This document shows, in pieces, positions 1 through 13,690 of a DNA stretch of 64,000 bases. How positions within the stretch are numbered: position 1 is the stretch's first letter; each line of letters begins with the position of its first letter. Source of the stretch: Protopterus annectens (lineage: Eukaryota > Chordata > Ceratodontiformes > Protopteridae); NCBI RefSeq assembly GCF_019279795.1, contig NC_056732.1, forward strand, positions 1,079,453,430 through 1,079,517,429. The letters run 5' to 3'. The position numbers and the translations under genes were made by a program. The notes below the pieces were generated by a model. The model was not told the DNA's origin, made no database searches, and saw nothing but the letters and a program-made list of their open reading frames with translations.

Positions 1-777
1 ATACAGAAATGACTTTAACATGTGACAGCAGAGACTTATATGTGTCCAGTATCAAGTAGTAGGCCTCAGGCATCAAAGAATCACATATATATACCTCTCA
101 AAACTACTGGTGGTCACTGAATGTCCTCAGTTTGGCCTCATACTTTTGTACTGGAAAATCATTACAGAGAGGTTAGAATGTAATGAAACACATTTCAGTT
201 TCAGACTTCACAACCCTGAGAAAACTGTTAAAAATGCTGATGCAAAAAATGTTGCATTCTATCAACTGTCTAACTTTCTAAGACCAAAATATGTCAAAAG
301 TACAATTAGCAAAACAGCATCACAAACGTAGATATATTAAGCACTAAGTCAGCTATGTACCCTGAACATCAGACACAAATGTCAATTTTCCCTGAATGCA
401 AAAGATACAAAACAAGGATCTGGCGCAGTTAATGTCACTTACACAGGGTGTTGTCTGTGTGGGGGGGGGGGGAGGCAGAAAGCCAAGGCTGACACAAAAG
501 GTCAGTGAGTGTGTGAGTAAGGAAGAGAAGCAGGCAGACATTTGAAGAAAGTAACAAATGGCCAGTGAGACAAAATGAGCTTTAAGCTTCATGGCTTATC
601 CATGTAACTGTTGTGCGTGTGTCTGTATGGGTCCTCCAGGTGAAATTGGTGTGTGAGTGTCTGCAGGAAGACAGCCAAGTTCTGTGCTAGCTCTGAGTCT
701 TAGTATGTTGGACAGGTGTGAGCTGTACATAGTAGAGGTGACAGTTTATCATTGTCATATCCAGCCATGAGAACTGG
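1..777. other. unassigned intergenic sequence
   Basis: I recognise no gene or repeat family here. A G homopolymer of about a dozen bases lies near 461-473. The short open frames have no family signature and are treated as chance. Confidence 0.6.
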
Positions 778-1819
778 CTAAGCCAGGAGTTGCACTAGCA
801 CATCCACACCCATGGTCAGATGCACTGCTGCTAGATGAATTTGGTTGATGTCTGCTGGATGAGCTCTCCTGACATGGACGCCCAGGACTATGACCTTATG
901 GCCTGCCATATCTGGGTATGGATACCTCAACCATTGATGGAGCTGTGGAAGTAGTGCTACTATGGAAGCATGATCAGGCACTGCCACTTCAGCTAACAGC
1001 AGATGATGTGGTTGACCTACACCCATGAGAATGCTGTCCCCCTCTCAGCAGACGTTCCATCACAGACACTGCCAGTTCCAATGTGTCATTCATCTGAGTC
1101 ATTGAATCAGCAAAATGGTGGAGGCAGTCACACATGTCAGCCTGTGCCACATCTACACCCCTAAGTATTTCTCTGGACAACCTATAGGAACATGCCTGTG
1201 CCTCCATGATGGCCCAAAACATATGTTGAGTGGCATGGGAAGACACACCTGGATCAGGTGGAGGATGGACAGCAGGCATCCCCAAGCACCCCTAACAACC
1301 CTCCTGTGTGGCACCTTGCCCACACTTTGGCTACAGCCAGAGTCAACAGGCACTGAAGCAGCAGTAACCACACTTCCCTAGTTGAGTGCCTCACCGTCCA
1401 CCTATCCAGTATCTGAGAGCTCACTGGAATGGGTTGGGATAGGCCTACTGGCTGTGTCTGATGGAATTACAGGGATGGCTGAATGTTAACCTCATTGTCA
1501 AATTCATCCTCTGCACCCCCTGAATGTGCCTCTGTTTGGCCACCATCATCAGAATATGCTGAAACTCTCACATAAGGTGGCAAGAGTCCTACACTTCCAC
1601 TGTCAGGATCACCTGTAATAATAAGCAACAAACACAGAAAATAAAGTAATATCTACACTACTATAGTCAAATGTATGCTAAAAAACTAACAGTGGTGCCA
1701 CTACTATAGACAGTACAACAATACACACAACAGTCCTGACACAACACATCACACATATGGATAAAATAAATATATATTTGAACTGCTCATCACTAATAGC
1801 AAAAAAATATTTGGCTTAC

Positions 1820-1858
1820 CGTGTGCAGATGATGCTATGCTTCCCATGGATGATGGTC
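1820..1858 (-). other. 39-bp internal exon of the Myb/SANT gene
   Basis: An acceptor ending CCTTTCCAG lies before 1858 and a GTAAGC donor follows 1820 on the minus strand. The 39 bases read (G)PSSMGSIASSAH(G) in phase 1 and continue in frame into the exon starting at 1612 (acceptor TTATTATTACAG, first residues DPDSGSVGLLPP). Confidence 0.6.
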
Positions 1859-2132
1859 CTGGAAAGGTAAGGACACCATCATCACAATTAACACTAACAG
1901 AGGTAGTTAAAACTGTTTTCCCTTTATATGTCCATTAATGATACTTTTAACAAGAACTTGGATGACAAATCCACCCTAAGCCCATGTGTAAGCAATCAGA
2001 ATGTGTTGTTAACTGTATCAATCTACAACTATCCAACCCCCAAAATGAATTTAATGTTAAACAGAACTTAAGTAATGCTGTCAGTATTTTACTATACAAG
2101 AAGTATTTAACAATTGAGATAGGTAAGCCTAC

Positions 2133-2165
2133 CTGGAAGCTCCTCCTGGGACATACTTGTCCTGC
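2133..2165 (-). other. 33-bp internal exon of the Myb/SANT gene
   Basis: On the minus strand a pyrimidine-rich acceptor ending TTTCAG precedes 33 bases and a GTAGGC donor follows. Joined in phase 1 to the exon-1 donor (CTG|GTAAGT at 2212/2211), it reads (G)RTSMSQEELP(G). The length is a multiple of three, so phase is kept. Confidence 0.6.
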
Positions 2166-3246
2166 CTGAAACAGCAACACCAACATCAATGACTTGCTGC
2201 TGTGCACTTACCAGTTAGCTCTCTGGATCTCTGACAGTGGACAGGAACTCTTCATTTGCTATCAGTGGTGGATCTGTAGCAGCCCCCCCCGGTACCCATC
2301 CATTCATAGGTCACTGCAGATGCTCTCCTCCATGCAGAATAAATCATGTCACTGGCCCTATGGGGCACTTGATCATATGTCTTGCTGTGGCCATCTACTG
2401 CATTCACATCAGCAACTATCTGCTGCCAAATTTGCATTCTGCCTGTCATATCTCCACATCCCCTTTCAAGAAGAAAGACACTATGTTGCCTAAAAGCTTC
2501 CGCAATGACCTCATTCTCAGGGTCACTGAAGGGGGGGGGGGTTCTAGGGGATTTGGACACCTGGGTGCCATAGTCATAGGTGATCTAAAACACAATAGAA
2601 GGATAATACACATAATTATCAAATAACTTAAAGTCCTGTTTTGATATAACACATAAAAGGAAGCACTTCAGTACTACCTACTGGAGAAGCATAAACAGTC
2701 AATATAGTCAAATATAAAAAAGTAATTGTGTGGTTGTAACATATTACAATCACACACAAAGCAAAGTTGTATACAAAACAAGGAGGGTAGCAATAGCAAA
2801 AATCTTGCTTGTGTCAAAACAGAATTGCAACTTTGCTCCCCCACCCCCAAAAGAACAAGCAAATGACACATTTTGCTAACAAACCCTCAGTGAAATGCAA
2901 AACATGCTATCAAATAAACCGTCCCTGAAACATGTGTACAGATTTAATACAGAGCATTCCATTTTAAGCTATTGCTAGTCATGTTTACCTGTGGCCAGAA
3001 CCCCCCTAGAGGTGTGTATAGTCCGCCTACAGTGTCATTGACAATATAGGATATTTAAATTTTACAAAAATAACAACAGAAGAGTGTACAGAGAAAATAG
3101 TTATAACATTAGGACTTGTGATGCAGTTAATTAGGTTGTGCATCTGAGACAGTGAAATGCCCTGACAAACATGCCAATGCCATCAGTACACGTCTAAGAA
3201 ATGCATACAGATAAAAGTAGCATTTATTAATGAACACATTCATGTA

Positions 3247-3259
3247 CATGTATATATGT

Positions 3260-3299
<40 letters not shown>
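3247..3299. repeat. (AT)n microsatellite
   Basis: An almost uninterrupted run of alternating A and T about 50 bases long, with a few G/C interruptions at its left edge. Confidence 0.95.
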
Positions 3300-3302
<3 letters not shown>

Positions 3303-4899
3303 CTGATTTTTCTTAATGACCTTTCAGAATATGCAGTATATAGCTGAAAAATGCAAGCATAACATATCAACGTCAGTAGTCTTCTGTGCAGATATATCCC
3401 AAAGTAATATCCTCTTCTGTGTTATCCACATAAACAAGTCTCCTCAACTTCAGGTTCCTTAGCTACACAGTTCCCTTTTTGTGGTATAGATTCAGGGCTG
3501 TGAGCATGGTGAATATGCAAATGAGGTGTGAACTCAGTTTGCAACTGTGAATGATTACTGGTATGGAGAAGGAAAATACAACAGCAATTCATACTGTCCT
3601 ACCTCCAGTGGGTGTGTGAGCCAGGTTAGACTTACAATGTGTAGAAGTAGTTGTATCAAGGTTTTAAATGTAAGTAAGCAGCACACATTTCACAGTTACT
3701 GTTCAGTAACATCTAGCCTCCCCTTCATTTGTTGAAAGCTGTATATTATTGCCATTTAATATCCTCACACATTTTAAGGCCAATGATACAGAATGCCTTA
3801 CAGACTGCATGTCTCAGATAATTGCTCAGATAAGAGAAGAATGAACAACAAACACAAAGAGATAAGACACAGCTGCATTTTTGCAAGCAATAGTCATAAA
3901 TAGTTGTGTGATTACTCAGTGCACCACATCTGAAATGAATACATGCACAAACAAATAACATATGTTTTGTTAGTACTGTGGATGATGTTGCAGGTGGTTG
4001 TATGCACAGTGATTTCAGTTCTCTGCTGCAAAGCTGTTTGTGTGGCAAAGATGGATACAACACCCTTACTGTGTTTTGAAGGTTCATTGGAGTGAGAGTT
4101 TAAATCCAGACCTGTGTAAAAATATTTCATACATACAAACAGAAATCTTGCAGTGTTTATTTCCTAGACTTCTTTTTCTTCATTTCAACGAATTTCCCCT
4201 TTTTAATTTTTAAAAATGCCAATGTTTGCATGGTGCACACCATAACGTAAACAGGGGAAATAGAGAAACACAATGAATGTCAGGTTTAGCTGTGCTTATG
4301 TCGTTTGCACAATGGTTAGCAGTGCACAAACCTTGACTAGTGGCCCACACAGGAAGCAGATAGAACACCTGCAGACAGGCTGTATACAGTTTGAAGGTCA
4401 AAAAGGATACATTGTTGCAGTTTTTGCTTTCCATCATGCAATCCCACTAAGCAACATTTTGCAGTGGTTAGCAGACTTCTGCAGCACCTGCAGCCACTGA
4501 ACACCTGCAGACAGGATGTAGACAGTCAACAATTTAAAATGGATATATTCTATTAATTCTGTTGGGCATTACAAAAACATGTCCCCCATTTCACCACTTT
4601 CCTATATTCTCCATTTTAACACCTATAAACTGGTCAGAAAATAGAATCACACACAACACACATAAGTACCAAAAAAAAAAAAAACAATGGAGCCCTTCAT
4701 TTTTGGTCCCCCTGTTTGTGCAGAGTTTGTCATTGTGCACCAATGCCAAAACATGGTGAGCAGCTCTTCTGTGGTGCAGTTACCTCTGCACAATTCAGCT
4801 TAAACATGCTGCACTATGTCAAAATACACTAACACATGGTGAACATAGAATAAAGTACAATTTTACTGCATTACCAATACTATTTAAAAGTATTGCATA

Positions 4900-4990
4900 C
4901 ACCTGGATTCAAACCCTGTATCATCTGGGCTGAAAAAGGAATATGTCAGTGTATTTACACCTGCTGCCACAGAGTCAGATAAGCAGCAGC
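4900..4990 (-). repeat. candidate tRNA-derived SINE head
   Basis: The minus strand contains a good pol III B box (GGTTTGAATCC) preceded by an A-box-like TGGCAGCAGGTG at suitable spacing. No clear SINE body was recognised downstream, so this may be a decayed copy or chance. Confidence 0.35.
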
Positions 4991-5589
4991 TGTGTTTCAT
5001 ACACTCAATACTCATAATTTTAGCAATGAGCCTCACATTTGCACACTGCTTAACTATGTGCAAACAGGGAAAGGAGGAGAAATGTGTATCTTGCATGCGC
5101 AAACACCTTGCTAACCATCATGCAAACCCACTGCTCACCTTTGTGCTATGCAAAGTAAATAACAGTATGTATTAGTAAGGTTTATTGCCCATTTAGTGTT
5201 CGTGCCATGAAACTACCTGTGGAAAGATAGAAAATTAAGGTCGTATCTAAGAATATGACACATATTTACAATGCAGTCATGTGGTACTACCTCCCCCATT
5301 CATTGCAAGCCTGGTCTGTCAGTACTTGTTCACAAATATATCAACTACAGCACATAAATTAATAACAAATGTTGTGTAATATACCATGCACATCTTTACA
5401 ATGGCAATACACATTCAGAATTTCAAATACCTGTAGTAATGTTGACAGTTGTTTGCATATAGTTTGTAAAGCTGTCTCTTAAGGTATACCTACACATTGG
5501 AACACAACCACCACATAATACATGTTGCATACTTATCAATCTGGTAACATGCAGAACTTGAAATATCTTGACAGCTGAACATGCCTACA

Positions 5590-6420
<831 letters not shown>

Positions 6421-6669
6421 GCTGATTTGTAGATGTGCAGTATTCCCATGAGGGCAGGGTCAGAGACTGGCCTGTAGACCAGGCACAAGTCACCTTATCC
6501 TACATGATACAGTGACAGGACTTTCAGTCTATCCACATACATCATGGCATTGTTTGCAGGGACTGTATTTTCTTTGTGAGAAATCATGGACCTTTTCTGT
6601 ATGGGCACTAGTAACTGTGCAGCAGACATCTTTGAGTTGTTAATGCTAAATTCATGTCTTTTACATCTG

Positions 6670-7480
6670 TTAAATGTCCTGACAGAGATCATTGAGGACA
6701 TGCATGATGAGAATGCTGTCATCTGTGGAACTTGACCAGGCCAATGCATTCGACACAAATCCACACTGAGGTATTAACTCAAACAATACTTCATGATAAA
6801 AAGTACTCTGAATCTAAACAGTGTCAGAAAAGAATTATAGATTCAGATTTTAAAGTCGTGCTACTGTCAGATGTGGCCATAAGCACCTATATCACCAAGT
6901 GGGTAGACCACATGATCACAAGTATGACATCTAAATATATTGAAATGTGTGGAGTGACATATCTGTGATCCAGTCATCAGGTCCATACATCAGGGCTGTT
7001 TGCTAGGCCCTTTCTTGTCCATTATTTAAGTTACAGATGTCAGGATTAACATAAACATCCTGTGTCCAAACAGCTGCCTGGAGGACTACAGATTATGAAC
7101 AATCATTGACTCCAACAGTGATATTAATATAATACAGACAGTATAAATGCATACCAAAGATTGCTGCCACAGCTATGACAACACATGAGATTAAGCAAAA
7201 ACATGGGGGGGGTGGTTTGTTACATTATTACATTATGAAAACAAATGTACAAACCATGGAAATGTAGACATCACACCATATAAGCAGACCACTTGGTATG
7301 TGACCTGTGTCCTGGGGTAGATGGTATGTGGGACGTCCACCAGCATGTGAGTACTCCCTTGTATGTAACACAACTACTGGGTATGTGCAGGACATCCACA
7401 TCAAAGGCCATAATACCTCCATAGTTCACAGCCTTCATCACACCAATAACTGAGTATAATGCACTCTTCTTCATGTACCT
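6670..7480 (+). pseudogene. old CR1-like reverse transcriptase remnant
   Basis: Translation across several frames gives a degenerate CR1 RT: LDQANAFDTNPH near 6731-6770 matches motif A (DLAKAFDTIPH in the copy at 28240). QGCLLGPFLS-like sequence near 6990-7015 matches motif B. Near 7425-7475, TPITEYNALFFMYL-like residues match the thumb segment PVIEYNTPFGMYL of the 28.8-kb copy. Many stops and frameshifts mean it is dead and much older than the CR1 copies at 24-38 kb. Confidence 0.6.
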
Positions 7481-7725
7481 TGGTTACATATCATTGGAAG
7501 ATGTGTAGTGAACTGTAACACCTTTGCCACACTGAGCTGCCACACATCTTATTGGACATCCCTAGGTATTATTTTTGTTGCATAAACATTCCTGTCTGAT
7601 GGTGTGGAACACCCATCAAGGTGTTACACCAGATGCATGTGTGCTACCTGTTCTGATGATGCACCAGTGCATACATAGCTGTTTGACAACATTGATGACA
7701 TGGGTTACATTCATGACAGTGTAGC

Positions 7726-7851
<126 letters not shown>

Positions 7852-7859
7852 ACCAGTCA

Positions 7860-9010
7860 CCTAGCTTGGATTCATCATAATGTCACATACAGGTATAACA
7901 GTATCCCTCTTGACACCTCCAGCAGATGTTACAGTGTTAGGACAGTGTGCTTGATTACCCTCATAGATTGCTGACATGTCAAAATAGTTCTACAAGTGTG
8001 TTCATGCAGAACCATCTATGATCACTCAGAATTACATATGTTGTGTCAGAGACATGGCATTACTGGAGGTATTATTATGATATTGTTCATGATTGTGTGT
8101 GATTCTTTTACTGTTGTCCATGGGCATGTATCCTTGTCCCACTTTTTGGAGACCTCTGCTGATATTACACTCATATTCACACATATCAGTTTGCACAGCT
8201 TCACAATATGCACCCAACCCCAATTGCATATTACATCCCTGTTAGATGTCCTCTCCATTGTGCATGTCAGGATGCTTATCTCATAAAGACATATCTTCTC
8301 CATTGTTATATCACCTTGTCTGACAGTCGCATAATATACATTTTTACTGTGAAATCGTACTATACCATGTTGATATGATTAATGTTTTTGCTACAACTGT
8401 CTTCCATTTACATGCCCTCATCTGCTGTACATTACAATGTTTTATCTGTCCTCTTTCACTGTGTTCATTCCTACAATTCATCTGTGTGTCCCTATGCAAT
8501 GCAAAGACTTCCCCTGACAGTTTATTTTAAATGGCACTCCATGTATCCTCACAGATCATTTACCAAACTTTTGTACAGAATGACCTGAATGGGTTTTCAC
8601 ACTACTCTGCACTGTATACACTATCCTGTATTGCGTTTGAAACATATACATCACTATATGATAAACCCTGGTAATCATTGTGGCATTCTGTGCAATCCCG
8701 TTAACCTAAATTGCTGTAAGGTAAACAGCATCACTATCCATGTTGCACTACACGGTTTACTGGCTGCCAACATTTTTGCCTGCCACAAAACTTTGCTTGT
8801 TTATGCTTAAATGTAGTATGCAGCATAAATATATAATTAGCACTGCTGATCCCCGCACAAACACTTAAACTCCATGCAGGCTTCACACAAAGCCTACATG
8901 GAGTTTATTGAATCCTGTTGGATATCTTGCACTAATATCCACCACTTTATAAATGTACATTTTATGAACAAATTTATCTAATATGGGATGGTATATTACA
9001 GTGTTTATGT
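7860..9010. other. unassigned sequence
   Basis: I recognise no gene or repeat family apart from the short hairpin at 8867-8906. Open frames such as 7996-8286 show no known motif. Confidence 0.5.
8867..8906. repeat. short near-perfect inverted repeat
   Basis: Arms of 17 bases, AAACTCCATGCAGGCTT and its reverse complement with one mismatch, are separated by about six bases. Confidence 0.85.
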
Positions 9011-9014
9011 TTGC

Positions 9015-9119
9015 TGATTTTTTATTTATTTTTTATTTATCATTTGTTGACCGGGAATGTCCGACTAGGTTCCACAGAGCCTGTTTTCAGCGGAGGCCCG
9101 GGGAGAAATGCTCCAGATT
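9015..9119 (-). repeat. L2/SINE 3'-tail fragment
   Basis: This block carries the same motif as the 3' end of the SINE at 40871-41127: TTTGTTGACCGGGAAWGTC, then ACAGAGCCTGTTTTCAG and CCCGGGGAGAAATGCTCCAGA. An A/T-rich run (minus-strand tail TAAATAAAAAATAAATAAA) marks the 3' end. No SINE body follows, so it is a 5'-truncated insertion. Confidence 0.75.
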
Positions 9120-10214
9120 TAATGATGATGTAACAGTATATCAGTTTATTGTGCACCACTGATAAAATAATTTTTTAGAATGCTATATTTCACGACTACT
9201 GTAGCTTTGTAACAATTTTCCACTAGTCTTCAAAGTTTTGTTCTTAATCTGTCTATTTTTTCACTGAGCTGCTTGACTGGCTGTTTAATGGTAATTTATA
9301 TGGCAATGTTTTTATAAGATGGAAACGAAAATGATCATTCAAAAATAGCTGACCATGTTCAGCATGTTAATGGAAGTTTTGTTTGCTTATTTTATTTGAC
9401 CATTAAAATATTTAACCTAAGCATTGTACAATAGTAAAAGAGAACTGATAATACAATTAAAAGCAGATCAGAAAGGGAATAAATATGCTAAAAACATGTA
9501 AATCCACACTAACAGCCAACAGAGCTGGATTTAAATTGATCCTTCAGAATACGATGCCATTACAAATGATTCCATCATGGATGACTATACAACTTAGAAT
9601 GAGAAAACTAAACGACTGCAAAAGAGTATGTGTGTAACCAGGTAAAAAACATATATGCCATGCTGTACAAATTCAATTTAAGGGATCTATATTTTACCCA
9701 GCTCAAAGGCACCAAATGCTCCAGCTTCAAAAATAAATATATTGAAATTAGAAAAATAGAAGTGATCCAGAAAGGAAAAAAATGGGGCCAGAGTGGCCTG
9801 TGCTTGTCATGTTAATAGCTAGTCAATTCAAGATTTCTAATGTAATGATTTTAGTATAGCTGTTCCAGCTTTAATTCCATATTTATGATATTCTACAGGA
9901 AAAAATGAAGTAATGATACCACTAGAATGGTAGTCCAGAAGTGAAAGTACAAGTCCAAAAACTGGAAGTTAGTCCAAGTGTTAGCAAATGCTACAGACAC
10001 CAAAACATAGAGAGACATCTGCTTAGCTTGATGCAGCCAGAAAAGTCTCCTAAAAAAATAATAATTACAAAATCGTATGTAATCCTTAGAATATAAAATG
10101 TTTTGTAGGAGTGGAAAGTTGTAAGTTCCATAACATGGATCAGTTTTAAGATGAACATGAATGCATTTTAGAATATATATCTTTGATTGGAAGATCATAC
10201 TAGTTTGCGACAGG
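9120..10214. other. unassigned AT-rich sequence
   Basis: I recognise no coding sequence or repeat family. The first bases could be L2 3' UTR belonging to the preceding tail, but they do not clearly match the copies at 13.8 or 40.8 kb. Confidence 0.45.
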
Positions 10215-10685
10215 GCTGAGAGGTATATTGAGATACAGGCTTATAGGTTCATAGGTAGGTACTAGGCTATCAGCCCTAGGGCCTATACAAGCCTAGCCAA
10301 AAGTTACCCTGGCTTTCGCCACCCAAGAAAATTATTTTCCTGTGCCCCTGTTGAGCAGAGCCACAGAGGTACTCCCCGGGGTGAATTTCCTATTTACCAT
10401 CCAATCATCAAGATTTTTCTTGAAGAGTGCTACTGAGGAGCTTTGTTTGATATAGATAGGTAGTATGTTCCAGAGTATGGGAAGTGTCTGGGACAGGAAT
10501 CTATCCCTCCAGCATGTTCTGTTTATTGTGGTGACAAGGTTTAGGTCCCTAGAGCATGTAGCTTAGAGGGATTGGGATTTCTTTAAGTGGAGCATGTCCA
10601 ACAGCTCTGGGTTTGACATAGCTTTGTATGTTAGGCAGAGATCACCTGAGTAGGCGATATGTGACAGAGTAAAGCTAAGAAAATT
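10215..10685 (-). mobile_element. 5'-truncated CR1-like LINE, 3' end
   Basis: Read on the minus strand, this matches the last 400 bases of the CR1 copy ending at 29437. Shared features are the region coding for the ORF2 C-terminus (WRDRFLSQTLPI-like), a CACCCCGGGG(A)GT block and the terminal CCTAGTAC..CTATGAACCTAT. The 3' end lies at the low-coordinate side. Confidence 0.75.
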
Positions 10686-12009
10686 TTGATATTTGATCAG
10701 TCATTAGATATAAACCTATCAATGGCAACACCAGATTTATTTTAAGAAAAAGGTGATATTTGATCCATCATTAAACAAAGTATCAATGGCAAAAGCATCC
10801 AAAAATCTTAGAATTACAGCAGAATGTAGGGGAGCTGATGTTAACAGAATGTTAGTTACCTCTTCTAAAATACAAGCGTGTTTGTGGTATGACAAAATAT
10901 CACTTAAAGAGAACATCGGTTTGTTCACTCAAGAAAACTATAGAAAATGCTGTGCACCCAGAAAAAAATGATAAGAAGTTGACAAAAGCAGTACTCTGGG
11001 CAAAAAGCAAGATTCAAAATATCTTCGTAAATGGTGAATACGGGAAGCAAGGAAAGGCCAGAATAATGGAGTCAAGAAATAAGGTGAGCCTCATGACTGT
11101 ATATGCTAAAATCTGTATAGCTGGATCACTCCAGAAGTAGTAAGAATAAAACTTAAAATTAAATTTTGTAGATGAGCTGCTTTGTCCAGAATTTTCCATA
11201 CATATTATTGGATAAATCAGAATAGTTACTGAAGACCTATTCAGGGGAGAAGGTATTGCCAAGGGAAAAGTAATTGTTGTTGGGACATATAAAGTCAAAG
11301 TACATAAAAAGGGCCTGTAGTATTGTGGTAACACTGGAAAGAAACACTCTTTGGTGAAGAGTTGATTAGAAAAACTGATCTGATATGCTATTAATAATCT
11401 AGAGATGGAAGCCAAAGACAGTAGCAAACTTGCCACTGGTGGGAAGTTGTCACAATTCCTCCCAGATGGTAATCAAGTTTTTTGCCAAGGGAACACCAAA
11501 AGGAACAAAGATAGAAGTCACAGAACCTAACATTATCAGCACTTTTTGTAAAAAAAAAAATGGTAGAAACAATATTAAAACAAAAATGATGCATGTACCA
11601 GTAGATATTCCTTCCAGGAGGAAATACAGCAACACTGCTCCCCAGGGAAAAATGAGCCCTAAAACAAAACCTGCTTATCTAAGCATTATCTGGAATTCCT
11701 AGGAAAAAAGTTGTGTGCCTGCCCAGAGCTAATAGGTGAGGAATTTACATGAGGTGGTTAACAGCAAAAAAGACATAGACCTTCACTGTCTTATAATCTC
11801 CTGCATGGTCACTTCACACACTAATTAATACTACACAATACAATATGTGTTCTTAGATCTCAGTCCTTGCTTAAATAAATCTCCCAACAGTTCATACCTG
11901 AGATTAAAATTAGCTGATTTCACAGGACTCCAGTTAAAACCAGACCAGATAAATTATACAAAGCACCAGTTTTAAGAACTAAGTCAATAGGACTATTCAT
12001 ATATTTTAA
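10686..12009. other. unassigned sequence
   Basis: Open frames of up to 140 codons (11014-11436 minus) have no motif I recognise. A short direct repeat with core GATATTTGATC and TATCAATGGCAA occurs twice, around 10688-10730 and 10755-10797. Confidence 0.45.
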
Positions 12010-12062
12010 TTACTAGGATATCCAGCTGGGTTTTCAGTGGAGGTCCAGAGAGAAAATGGTCA
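12010..12062 (-). repeat. diverged L2/SINE tail fragment
   Basis: The stretch reading CTAGGATATCCAGCTGGG then TTTTCAGTGGAGGTCCAGAG resembles the common tail block at 9060-9110 and 13738-13785, with several substitutions. Confidence 0.45.
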
Positions 12063-13456
12063 ACATATAACTCATTAAGAATCACAGTATAAGAAAGGTA
12101 AATATAACATTGCAGTCTTACTGAAAATGTTCCAAGTTTATCAATATGTACATTAGATTACACAAAACACAGAGAAACAATATCAATTATTTTATGTATT
12201 GTATTTATGATTGGACAACAGAAATATTATACATGAAGAAGCATTTCAGTACAGTAATATAGTGTTTGCACTACAGTGACAGCAATACAAGAAGTGTTTT
12301 TTTTTTATCAACAACTTTTTCTGTTTCTTTTACAATAGAATAACACTATTGCAGCAATTACTGCTACTGTTTCTTAGCAGTTCTAGTTACACAGGAAAAA
12401 AAGTCTGTTCAGCTAGACTTTTTAAGGTAATCCTGGTCTTAGTTCCCTGTTATAATGCATTCTGCTTGTGTCTACATGGCATACACCTCTCCAAGTGGGT
12501 TTTATTTGGGATCTCGGGCCCCCAAGTCCTAAAGACGTGCAGAAAGGTGAACTGGCAATCCTCCAAACTACCTATAGATACATGTAAGTTGGACACGTGA
12601 CTATGTCTTTATGTTGTGTTTGGCTGACATCCCATCTAAGATTACTCCACACCTTATGCCTACTGTTTACTTGGATACGTTCTGGCCCCTTTTCAACCCA
12701 GGATAAGGTAAATCTGGTATCAGAAAATGAATGAATTAAAACTTAGTGTTCTTAATCAGCAACATCCTTGCCCCATCAATGAAACTTGAAATAAAAACTG
12801 TCTGACCTTAGAGTGTACTAGATATTACAGACTGAGAATGTTATAAAATACAGCCATTTAAAATGTTAAGAAGAGAAATAAAATAAAATGGTAACTTAGC
12901 TACTATGTATCAGTGATTATCTTTCCCTGTTTCTTTCATAGAAGCAGTATGATAGGATTTACTATCAGTGTTCCTCAGCAAAGATCCAGTTCCAAGAACA
13001 AAGGCTTTTCAACTAGATCTCTTTAAACAATATAACTTGCATTAACTGATAGCCCCAGCCTGCAATGGGTCAAGTTTGAATTAAAAATTGTTAGACTCAA
13101 AATGACTATAGGTTATACAAGACTGCTAAGTTGATGACCCACACTTTTTACAGACTAAAACTGTACAAGCATATGTTTATGAAACGGGCTCTAAAAAACA
13201 AACAATATAATTAACTAATAAGGGTACATAAAATATATTCAATACACTACAAAACAACCCCCCTTGGGAAATAACTGCATTATAAAATAAATCTTGCCAT
13301 TTTATAACTACAAGAATACACAAATGGCCATACACTAAACAAATATTATCACATACCCAGGCTTATAAGTCATGAGTCCAACAAGAGTGCACTGTAATAA
13401 CCACTCCATGCATGTCTCAGCATATTGTATTACTTACACAGATAGCTAGTTAGCTA

Positions 13457-13460
<4 letters not shown>
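12063..13460. other. unassigned AT-rich sequence
   Basis: I recognise no gene or repeat family in this stretch. Confidence 0.5.
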
Positions 13461-13528
<68 letters not shown>

Positions 13529-13583
13529 CTGCGTGTGTGAGTGCATGCATGCGTGTGTGTGTGTGAGTGTGTGCGTGTGTGCG

Positions 13584-13662
<79 letters not shown>

Positions 13663-13690
13663 ATGCACGTGTGTGCATGCGTGCGTGCGT
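13461..13690 (+). repeat. interrupted (TG)n tract
   Basis: Two long TG runs flank a mixed centre containing TGCATGCATGCG and GTGTGCGTG variants, and the block ends in GCGTGCGTGCGTG. It abuts the 3' tail of the L2 LINE. Confidence 0.95.

Larger units (their letters stand above)
780..2560 (-). pseudogene. PIF/Harbinger-type Myb/SANT DNA-binding protein gene, spliced, decayed
   Basis: The first exon (about 2560-2212, minus) opens with Met at 2560 and encodes a Myb/SANT-like domain: an acidic start (DPENEVIAEAF), two conserved Trp-containing helices (IWQQIVADVNAV and YSAWRRASAVTYEW) and the terminal Gly-rich TGGG signature typical of the Myb-like partner protein of PIF/Harbinger transposons (NAIF1-like family). 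In the known family this protein binds transposon ends and carries the transposase into the nucleus. Downstream exons at 2165-2133, 1858-1820 and from 1612 have consensus splice sites and all join in phase 1. Exon 4 carries an acidic stretch (SDDGGQTEAHSGGAEDEFD) and reaches a TAA at 1467. Beyond it another frame (1285-989) keeps an amphipathic helix (REILRGVDVAQADMCDCL...) like the C-terminal oligomerisation helix of the family. Decay: a TGA in exon 1 after the Gly run (a G8 tract suggests a frame slip) and the TAA in exon 4. A domesticated host gene is possible, but the breaks argue for a transposon relic. Confidence 0.72.
2651..5570. other. unassigned sequence
   Basis: I recognise no coding sequence. 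It holds an AT tract (3247-3299), a candidate SINE head (about 4900-4990) and a short direct repeat whose core ACACCTGCAGACAGG occurs near 4366 and 4502. A loose inverted similarity links about 4303-4334 and 5098-5128 (TGCTAACCAT core), too short to define an element. Confidence 0.5.

Noticed and set aside
11014..11436. 140-codon open frame on the minus strand rich in hydrophobic residues
   Set aside because: The composition follows the AT-rich DNA, no motif or membrane-protein family was recognised, and no start context or exon structure supports it.
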